Shown here one piece after another: positions 1 to 4,459 of a stretch of 7,081 nucleotides of DNA. Below the pieces are notes generated by a model, which worked only from the letters and a program-made list of their open reading frames with translations, did no database searches and had not been told where the DNA came from. Location of the stretch: NCBI GenBank assembly GCA_934702115.1, contig CAKUYF010000048.1:1-7081 (forward strand), given 5' to 3'. The position numbers and the translations under genes are program-made. Within the stretch, counting starts at the first letter, position 1; every line of letters begins with the position of its first letter. Origin of the DNA: an uncultured Eubacteriales bacterium. GTDB lineage: Bacteria; Bacillota; Clostridia; Oscillospirales; Acutalibacteraceae.

Positions 1-603
1 CTCTTGTTCTGTTAAATGCGGAATTTCTGCACTAAACACAAAGGTAAAGCTCGTGGAGTTTGTATCATCTAAATCGCCCTTTATATCTGCATCTTTGTAG
101 AGTTCTTGGGAGAGATTATAACGCTTAACAGGAGCTTTTGGGTAGATGAAAATGCGCGTGTTTGTTTCGTTTTTTTGAAATTTCAAATCAAAAAAAGCAA
201 ATTCTTGTCCTTCTTTGTCAGGAAACTTATTTATATTGGGATATATATTTAATACTTCATAGAGCAATGTTGAATACATATCATTGGAAGTATCATAGAG
301 ACTAAGCCCTGTACCGGTTAACAAATTATTAATTTCATCAACCGATGCTTTTAATTTAATCAATACTGAAAGACCATACATTGCAAATTCTTTTGAATGA
401 CCTTGCTCAGATGCCATTCTTAAAACTAGATCAATAACATTCTGACGTTCTTCTGGTATACGTAAGTCTGTTTCTATTTTATTAATGTAAACGTCCTTTT
501 CTACAGGTCTCATTTCTGCGAATACATTAGGTCCTAATAAACTTGTACTTAATACCGCCGATAACATAAATGTGGCTATTTTTTTCATTTTCAAAATTAA
601 CAT
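1..603 (-). CDS. Secreted protein of unknown family, 3' end outside window
   Basis: This open frame reads leftward from an ATG at 603 and is still open at base 1, so 201 residues are visible and the C-terminus is missing. The N-terminus is a clear Sec signal peptide: a KMKK basic start, a hydrophobic stretch at about residues 9-24, and a likely signal peptidase I site after VFA (residues 27-29). The protein is therefore probably exported. The rest is soluble-looking, with a helix-rich part (about 45-125) followed by a part with alternating hydrophobic residues suggesting beta strands (about 133-195). I see no lipobox, sortase motif or catalytic motif and do not recognise the family. AAAGGAG lies only 3 bases before ATG 603. 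A second in-frame ATG at 588 would give a more typical signal peptide but sits 18 bases from that site. A strong predicted promoter lies just upstream (643-671). Confidence 0.8.
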   Translation of the reverse strand, partial: MLILKMKKIATFMLSAVLSTSLLGPNVFAEMRPVEKDVYINKIETDLRIPEERQNVIDLVLRMASEQGHSKEFAMYGLSVLIKLKASVDEINNLLTGTGLSLYDTSNDMYSTLLYEVLNIYPNINKFPDKEGQEFAFFDLKFQKNETNTRIFIYPKAPVKRYNLSQELYKDADIKGDLDDTNSTSFTFVFSAEIPHLTEQE

Positions 604-642
604 ATTCTCCTTTTTGTTTAAATAATTATCAACATTAACTTA

Positions 643-671
643 ATAGTACGAAAATAAAATGTGTTTGTCAA
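643..671 (-). promoter_or_regulatory. Sigma-A promoter for the secreted-protein gene
   Basis: On the minus strand, TTGACA (671-666, perfect -35) is followed after exactly 17 bases by TACTAT (648-643, a 4/6 match to the -10 consensus). Transcription would start near 636, giving a leader of about 33 bases before the ATG at 603. The -35 lies inside a sequence that resembles a Spo0A box. Confidence 0.7.
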
Positions 672-771
672 GTATTCTTAAATTAGTTTATGTTTCCAAA
701 ACTGTATAACCACTAAGTGTAGACTTAAAAATTTTATATAATGCCAAATAATCTATATTAGTTATCTTATA

Positions 772-810
772 ATTGGTAGGATTTCAAATAATTTTTAGAA
801 ATCTTACAAT
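772..810. repeat. Inverted repeat of unknown function
   Basis: GTAGGATTTC (776-785) pairs with GAAATCTTAC (798-807) across a 12-base AT loop, with one G-T wobble. Beyond a bulged G at 775 the pairing continues for three bases (772-774 with 808-810). Neither side carries a T-tract, so it does not look like an intrinsic terminator. It lies about 100 bases upstream of the -35 of the secreted-protein gene. Confidence 0.4.
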
Positions 811-854
811 ATTGAAACTGCCCATAATATTTATGCTTAGATAATTTACTTATT

Positions 855-920
855 AAGAAAAAGAGCAAAAATTATGATATGCATTAAAGTTCTGTGTTTA
901 ACTATATCATAATCTGCTCT
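855..920 (-). terminator. Probable terminator of the Spo0A-like gene
   Basis: Read on the minus strand, AGAGCA (920-915) pairs with TGCTCT (867-862) and ATTATGATAT (913-904) pairs with ATATCATAAT (880-871). A small internal loop (914 against 868-870) separates the two stems, and the apical loop is 23 bases. The stem is followed by TTTTCTT (861-855). It starts 78 bases after the stop of the Spo0A-like gene and points the same way. The stem is AT-rich and the loop long, so termination may be incomplete. Confidence 0.5.
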
Positions 921-997
921 GTACTTGCAAGGATATTATTTTTATTTTTAAGTCTAATAATATAATTACTTTTTATTAACTTAAACATTTTGATTTA

Positions 998-1405
998 CTA
1001 AGAAATCAAGATCTTTTCGAGAATAATTTCTTTCATTGTATTTAAGAAAACAGAATTACTCAAAACTATGTAATTTGAAAGTTTCAATGTTTGTAGTATA
1101 CATTCAGAATTCACCTTCATTGCTTTTCTTAGAGCATTTCTGATTGAAACCTCTACCGCTTGTACAGAAGTCCTATGAAGTTCGGAAATATGCTTGTACA
1201 CCTCATTTAAAAACATTATTTCTTTAGAATTTATCATATATCTTAGCGATTCAACAATATATTCATAACCAATTAAATTTGTGGGAATACCCAGATTTCT
1301 AACGAACTTTCTTATTGCTGCCAACTGAAAAGGTAAGTCGATTTGAGTATGGTGAAAACACATTAGATTTTGAGAAATCGGAGAAGCAGTTAATAAATCA
1401 TTCAT
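998..1405 (-). CDS. Stand-alone Spo0A-type DNA-binding domain protein
   Basis: A 135-residue protein that aligns with the C-terminal DNA-binding domain of Spo0A, the master regulator of sporulation. Residues 31-54 match the Spo0A segment around GVPAHIKGYQYL (here GIPTNLIGYEYI). Residues 66-96 match the helix-turn-helix region ending in the VERAIRHAI helix (here VEVSIRNAL, 84-92). About 30 residues precede the domain, so there is no receiver domain and no phosphorylated aspartate; DNA binding would not be controlled by a phosphorelay in the usual way. The start at ATG 1405 is preferred over an upstream in-frame ATG at 1450 because AAGGA (1418-1414) lies 8 bases before it and because 1450 falls at the predicted transcription start. 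It has its own promoter and probable terminator, so it looks like a real gene and not a broken spo0A. Most likely a transcription regulator; targets unknown. Confidence 0.85.
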   Translation of the reverse strand: MNDLLTASPISQNLMCFHHTQIDLPFQLAAIRKFVRNLGIPTNLIGYEYIVESLRYMINSKEIMFLNEVYKHISELHRTSVQAVEVSIRNALRKAMKVNSECILQTLKLSNYIVLSNSVFLNTMKEIILEKILIS

Positions 1406-1413
1406 ATAAATTT

Positions 1414-1418
1414 TCCTT
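1414..1418 (-). promoter_or_regulatory. Ribosome binding site deciding the Spo0A-like start
   Basis: AAGGA on the minus strand, 8 bases before ATG 1405. It favours the 135-residue product over the 150-residue reading from 1450. Confidence 0.65.
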
Positions 1419-1435
1419 TCTAATCCTGAACGATA

Positions 1436-1450
1436 GTGATAATTAATCAC
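1436..1450. repeat. Palindromic operator candidate at the predicted transcription start
   Basis: GTGAT-N5-ATCAC forms a perfect 5-base inverted repeat centred on base 1443. It covers roughly the first 15 transcribed bases predicted for the Spo0A-like gene, a usual place for a repressor to bind. No protein partner can be read from the sequence. Confidence 0.35.
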
Positions 1451-1456
1451 ACTTAA

Positions 1457-1485
1457 ATTATATTCTCATAAAATTCATAAATCAA
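1457..1485 (-). promoter_or_regulatory. Sigma-A promoter for the Spo0A-like gene
   Basis: On the minus strand TTGATT (1485-1480, 4/6 match to -35) is followed after exactly 17 bases by TATAAT (1462-1457, perfect -10). The start point would be near 1450, giving a leader of about 45 bases before ATG 1405. Confidence 0.65.
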
Positions 1486-1575
1486 TCTTTAAATTCTAAT
1501 ATAATCTAAATTTGTATGTTTTAATGATTTATTCGATATGTTTAAGTTAAATCTAAGGAAAATACCGTAATCATT

Positions 1576-1605
1576 CGATTATATTTTAATTTTATATTAT
1601 AATCG
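1576..1605. repeat. Inverted repeat next to the orphan terminator
   Basis: CGATTATA (1576-1583) and TATAATCG (1598-1605) are perfect reverse complements with a 14-base AT-rich loop. Its last two bases (1604-1605) are also the first two of the adjoining terminator stem, so the two hairpins cannot both form completely. The right arm also contains a chance-like TATAAT. Confidence 0.35.
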
Positions 1606-1647
1606 CCTTACACTATAAAAAATATTATAGTATGAGGCGTATTTTTT
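1604..1647 (+). terminator. Intrinsic terminator-like hairpin, T-tract on plus strand
   Basis: The 15-base arms (1604-1618 and 1625-1639) pair across a 6-base loop, with one G-U wobble and one C-A mismatch; the base of the stem is CGCCT/AGGCG. TATTTTTT follows directly (1640-1647), the classic layout of a rightward rho-independent terminator. No plus-strand gene lies upstream of it. It is also 54 bases past the stop of the minus-strand cysteine-rich gene, but on that side the stem is followed by ATTATAATATAAAA, without a proper T-tract. Confidence 0.55.
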
Positions 1648-1692
1648 ACTTATAAATATTATGTGTGTTTCGGGTACTTAAATATGAGTATT

Positions 1693-2115
1693 TTATCGAC
1701 TACATGCTAAGCACTTTATGAAAGTTACAAGGGACGCTATAAGAAATATTAAGAAAAACGTTCCAATGCCAACAAGTACTATTACAGCAGTAGAGGTTAT
1801 TTCCAGAGAAATTGCTGTGAGTACTAAAACGGAAAGAATTGTACCCAATGAACCTGCAAGTAAACATTTTATATTGCGGCATAAGCATTTTTCCAGATTA
1901 CTACATAAGCTACCACAGGAACTAATTACTGAAAGTACTAAAATATAAATAAGTGCAGCTCCGCCAATACCGAGTGCCACCCAAATGGCATTTATAATTA
2001 AAGGTGTGAGCCCGGCGGCAAAAAGTGCTGCTACAATTATGCCGAAAATTACTCCTAAGACCGCACCGGCGATACCACATCCACATTTACAATCTGTAGT
2101 ATTGTATGTCTTCAT
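1693..2115 (-). CDS. Small cysteine-rich four-helix membrane protein
   Basis: A 140-residue protein with four hydrophobic segments (about 14-34, 38-63, 85-104 and 106-133), so an integral membrane protein. It has ten cysteines in three groups: 9, 11 and 13 before helix 1; 67, 71, 77, 79 and 84 in the loop between helices 2 and 3; and 135 and 138 after helix 4. With four helices these three parts share one side of the membrane, and the lysines and arginines there suggest the cytoplasm. The start at ATG 2115 is chosen because GGGAG (2129-2125) lies 9 bases upstream; reading from 2157 would add 14 residues without such a site. I do not recognise the family. The clustered cysteines could bind metal or form disulfides, which is a guess. 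It is divergent from ruvC. Confidence 0.75.
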   Translation of the reverse strand: MKTYNTTDCKCGCGIAGAVLGVIFGIIVAALFAAGLTPLIINAIWVALGIGGAALIYILVLSVISSCGSLCSNLEKCLCRNIKCLLAGSLGTILSVLVLTAISLEITSTAVIVLVGIGTFFLIFLIASLVTFIKCLACSR

Positions 2116-2134
2116 TTTTATCAACTCCCAATAA

Positions 2135-2162
2135 TATACTATGAGTGCTGCAATCATTTTGT
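2135..2162 (-). promoter_or_regulatory. Possible late-sporulation (sigma-K-like) promoter
   Basis: On the minus strand AC (2162-2161) is followed after 17 bases by CATAGTATA (2143-2135), which fits the sigma-K pattern AC-N16/17-CATAnnnTA. The start point would fall near 2129, at the ribosome binding site of the cysteine-rich gene, leaving a very short leader; this weakens the call. No good sigma-A pair was seen here. Confidence 0.25.
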
Positions 2163-2183
2163 GTTTTATTATGTTTCAAACGG

Positions 2184-2192
2184 TGGTATACT
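2184..2192 (+). promoter_or_regulatory. Extended -10 promoter for the ruvC operon
   Basis: TGGTATACT is a TGn extended -10 element with a 5/6 match to TATAAT. The -35 region about 17 bases upstream (near 2164-2169) is only T-rich, which is usual for extended -10 promoters. Transcription would begin near 2199, about 19 bases before the ruvC GTG. Confidence 0.5.
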
Positions 2193-2205
2193 GTTTCCTT
2201 GAGCA

Positions 2206-2211
2206 GAGGTG
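2206..2211 (+). promoter_or_regulatory. Ribosome binding site setting the ruvC GTG start
   Basis: GAGGTG, fully complementary to the 16S rRNA tail, lies 6 bases before GTG 2218. The in-frame GTG at 2209 is part of this site and so cannot be the start. Confidence 0.65.
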
Positions 2212-2217
2212 AATAAT

Positions 2218-2739
2218 GTGATAATATTAGGAATAGACCCAGGATATGCTATTATTGGATATGGAACGGTAGAATTTAAAAACTGTAAATATTCTTCACG
2301 TGGTTACGGAGCAATTACAACCAGCTCAAAAGATGACTTCCTTTACAGGCTGGAAAGCATATTTGATAAAGTGTGTGAGATTATAAGCGTCTACAAGCCC
2401 GATGCTGTTGCAATAGAAAAATTATATTTTCAAAACAACCAAAAAACAGCTATCGAAGTAGCGGAAGCACGTGGAGTAATACTTCTTGCCGTAAAAAAAC
2501 ATAATATACCAATCTATGAATATACTCCCTTACAGATAAAAAATGCAGTAACCGGTTATGGTAAAGCATTAAAAAAGCAAGTGATGTTAACAGTTCAAAG
2601 ACTTTTAAATTTAGATGAAATACCAAAGCCTGACGATACCGCTGACGCACTTGCAGTAGGGATATGCCATGCTAATTCATTGGGATATCACTATGTAAAT
2701 AAACGCATTTTAGAGTCCAAGTTAAGTAAAAAATTATAG
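2218..2739 (+). CDS. ruvC: Holliday junction resolvase RuvC
   Basis: RuvC cuts four-way DNA junctions made during recombination and repair, as a dimer working with RuvAB. The 173-residue product has the expected length and the RNase H-like fold signature. The four catalytic acidic residues can be placed: D7 in ILGIDPG, E67 in AIEKLYF, and D140 and D143 in PDDTADALA, matching D7, E66, D138 and D141 of the E. coli enzyme. The start is taken as GTG 2218, giving an MIILGIDPG N-terminus typical of the family, with GAGGTG 6 bases upstream. It is the first gene of the plus-strand operon, 34 bases before ruvA, and is divergent from the cysteine-rich membrane protein gene. Nothing suggests damage. Confidence 0.95.
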   Translation: MIILGIDPGYAIIGYGTVEFKNCKYSSRGYGAITTSSKDDFLYRLESIFDKVCEIISVYKPDAVAIEKLYFQNNQKTAIEVAEARGVILLAVKKHNIPIYEYTPLQIKNAVTGYGKALKKQVMLTVQRLLNLDEIPKPDDTADALAVGICHANSLGYHYVNKRILESKLSKKL

Positions 2740-2763
2740 TTCTACATATAAATATATAATTAT

Positions 2764-2769
2764 GGAGTG
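2764..2769 (+). promoter_or_regulatory. Ribosome binding site pointing to a TTG start for ruvA
   Basis: GGAGTG lies just after the in-frame ATG at 2762 and before TTG codons at 2774 and 2780. No such site precedes ATG 2762, so initiation at TTG 2774 (6 bases from GGAG) fits best. Confidence 0.55.
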
Positions 2770-2773
2770 TGAA

Positions 2774-3379
2774 TTGAATTTGATATATAGTCTTAAAGGC
2801 ATATTAACGGTGATTAAAGATAATTTCATAGTAGTTGAATGTGCGGGAGTAGGATATAAGTGTATTACAAGCTCTGCCACAAAGGAGTTTTATAGTGAAT
2901 TTATTGAAAAAGAAATTACTGTATACACTTACATGAGCGTCAGACAAGACGCTATAGATATTTTCGGATTTTCAAATCTTTCGGAAATGGAATGTTTTAA
3001 ACTGTTAATTTCTGTTTCAGGAGTGGGTTCTAAAGCGGCGTTAGGAATTTTATCTCAGTTTTCTCCTGAGCATATATCTGAGATTGTTTCCTCGGGAGAT
3101 AGCAAAGCTTTGACTACTACCTCCGGAGTAGGTTCTAAAACAGCTCAAAGAATTATTTTGGAATTAAAAGATAAAATAAAAAACTTGAGTTTTTACAGTC
3201 CGGGCTTTAAAGCTCAGGAGACTGCAGGATCAAGAAACAAAGAGGAGGCTATAAAGGCTTTGGCTGCACTGGGTTACTCTTCATCAGAGGTTAAACCTTG
3301 GATATCAAATTTAAGCGGAAACCTTTCTGTAGAAGAAATAATAAAGATAGCTTTAAAATACTTAGGAAAAGGTGTGTAA
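2774..3379 (+). CDS. ruvA: Holliday junction DNA helicase subunit RuvA
   Basis: RuvA binds the four-way junction as a tetramer and loads the RuvB motor. The product is 201 residues from TTG 2774, the normal length. Domain I (about 1-65) is the OB fold, beginning IYSLKG as is typical. Domain II (about 66-140) carries two helix-hairpin-helix motifs with SGVGSK at 82-87 and 117-122. Domain III (about 155-198) is the small helical part that contacts RuvB. The acidic pin reads VRQDA (56-60) where E. coli has VREDA, so one of the two acids is a glutamine. TTG 2780 is a possible alternative start, giving 199 residues; ATG 2762 would add four residues and lacks a ribosome binding site. It ends 4 bases before ruvB. 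Confidence 0.93.
   Translation: MNLIYSLKGILTVIKDNFIVVECAGVGYKCITSSATKEFYSEFIEKEITVYTYMSVRQDAIDIFGFSNLSEMECFKLLISVSGVGSKAALGILSQFSPEHISEIVSSGDSKALTTTSGVGSKTAQRIILELKDKIKNLSFYSPGFKAQETAGSRNKEEAIKALAALGYSSSEVKPWISNLSGNLSVEEIIKIALKYLGKGV
3369..3374 (+). promoter_or_regulatory. Ribosome binding site for ruvB inside the ruvA end
   Basis: AAGGTG lies within the last codons of ruvA, 9 bases before TTG 3384. It supports that start over ATG 3396, which has only a weak purine run before it. Confidence 0.45.
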
Positions 3380-3383
3380 TTTA

Positions 3384-4409
3384 TTGAAAGAAGAAATGGA
3401 AACCAGAATTTTAAGTCCTTCCGAAACAGCGGAAGACAACGAAGCTTCATTTGACAATCCACTCAGACCAAGATCTCTAAATGAATACGTAGGTCAGGAA
3501 AAAGCAAAAGAAAATTTAAAAGTATTTATAGAAGCAGCAAAAATTAGAGGAGAAGCGCTGGATCATGTTTTACTTTACGGCCCACCGGGGCTTGGAAAAA
3601 CCACTCTTTCTATGATTATAGCAAGTGAATTAGGGGTAAATATAAAAATAACTTCAGGTCCGGCAATTGAAAGGCCCGGAGATTTGGCTGCACTTCTGAC
3701 CAACCTCTCAGACGGAGATGTTCTATTCGTTGATGAAATTCACCGGCTTTCGCGTAACGTAGAAGAAATACTATATCCTGCAATGGAAGATTTTACAATA
3801 GATATTGTAACAGGAAAAGGTCAAATGGCTACTTCTTATCATCTGCCTCTTCCCCGATTTACATTGGTAGGCGCTACTACTCGTGCCGGACAGCTTACAG
3901 CTCCTCTTCGCGATCGTTTTGGAGTTATCCTACGCTTAGAAATGTATAGCAATGATCAGCTTTCATCTATAATTAAAAGGAGTGCTTCTATTTTAAAAAT
4001 AGACTTTGACAGTGAAGGCATAGACGAAATAGCTTCAAGATCCAGAGGAACCCCCAGAATAGCGAATCGATTACTTAAAAGAGTAAGAGACTTTGCTCAA
4101 GTGATGAATAGCGGTAAGATAAGTATGCAAATTGCAAAAGAAGCGCTTGATAAGCTCGGAATTGATGAGCTGGGTTTGGATGCCGGTGACAGACGATTAC
4201 TGGAAACTATGATTAAGTTTTATTCCGGTGGCCCGGTAGGGCTTGAAACTTTAGCAGCAGCTATAGGGGAAGAAGCTGTAACAATAGAAGATGTATATGA
4301 ACCATTCTTGATACAAATAGGTTTTATAAATCGTACTCCTCGCGGAAGATGTGTAACCCCTCTTGCTTATCAACATATGGGATATGAAATTCCAAGTAAA
4401 ATTAAGTAG
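3384..4409 (+). CDS. ruvB: Holliday junction branch migration ATPase RuvB
   Basis: RuvB is the AAA+ hexameric motor that pumps DNA through the RuvA-bound junction. The 341-residue product is full length. In order it shows Walker A GPPGLGKTT (66-74), Walker B VLFVDEIH (113-120), sensor 1 GATTRAG (163-169), the arginine-finger region LRDRFG (175-180), sensor 2 RGTPRIANRL (221-230) and the C-terminal winged-helix part with RTPRGR (317-322). TTG 3384 is chosen because AAGGTG lies 9 bases upstream. ATG 3396 would give METRILSP and a 337-residue protein and is almost as plausible, since RuvB proteins often begin near there. The gene follows ruvA by 4 bases, consistent with co-translation. The N-terminal 27 residues are poorly conserved in the family. 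Confidence 0.95.
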   Translation: MKEEMETRILSPSETAEDNEASFDNPLRPRSLNEYVGQEKAKENLKVFIEAAKIRGEALDHVLLYGPPGLGKTTLSMIIASELGVNIKITSGPAIERPGDLAALLTNLSDGDVLFVDEIHRLSRNVEEILYPAMEDFTIDIVTGKGQMATSYHLPLPRFTLVGATTRAGQLTAPLRDRFGVILRLEMYSNDQLSSIIKRSASILKIDFDSEGIDEIASRSRGTPRIANRLLKRVRDFAQVMNSGKISMQIAKEALDKLGIDELGLDAGDRRLLETMIKFYSGGPVGLETLAAAIGEEAVTIEDVYEPFLIQIGFINRTPRGRCVTPLAYQHMGYEIPSKIK

Positions 4410-4459
4410 TAAAACCATTTAAGTTTATAAAAATATATTAATTGGAGGATAAATATTAC

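Larger units (their letters stand above)
604..997. other. AT-rich intergenic region with two hairpins and one promoter
   Basis: No convincing coding frame is seen on either strand across these 394 bases. The stretch holds the promoter of the secreted-protein gene (643-671), an inverted repeat of unknown role (772-810), and a terminator-like hairpin (855-920) behind the Spo0A-like gene. The remainder (about 921-997) is AT-rich sequence in which I see nothing definite. Confidence 0.6.
1406..1692. other. Intergenic region between Spo0A-like and cysteine-rich genes
   Basis: These 287 bases hold the promoter and palindrome of the Spo0A-like gene (1436-1485) and the two adjoining hairpins (1576-1647). 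No coding frame is supported, and no remnant of a Spo0A receiver domain is seen upstream of the Spo0A-like gene. Confidence 0.6.

Noticed and set aside
604..997. CRISPR array, tRNA or insertion sequence in the long gap
   Set aside because: No regularly spaced repeats, cloverleaf or transposase fragments are visible; only two separate hairpins and a promoter.
1598..1603. Plus-strand TATAAT as a promoter for a small RNA
   Set aside because: The -35 position reads TCGATT, a poor match, and the start would fall inside the terminator stem, leaving almost no transcript.
1406..1692. Spo0A-like gene as the tail of a broken full-length spo0A
   Set aside because: The upstream bases show no receiver-domain coding remnant in any frame, and the gene has its own promoter and ribosome binding site.
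1700..1948. Two open frames (minus 1700-1888, plus 1718-1948) overlapping the cysteine-rich gene
   Set aside because: Both lie in other frames of a gene with a clear ribosome binding site and a coherent membrane topology; neither product looks like a protein domain.
2450..2650. Minus-strand open frame inside ruvC
   Set aside because: Antisense to a strongly conserved gene, with no ribosome binding site or recognisable motif.
3274..3462. Minus-strand open frame across the ruvA-ruvB junction
   Set aside because: It covers the ends of two conserved genes and is a by-product of their codon use.
4410..4459. Internal promoter before glmM
   Set aside because: The gap is AT-rich and contains TATAAA-like words, but no -35/-10 pair with acceptable spacing stands out.
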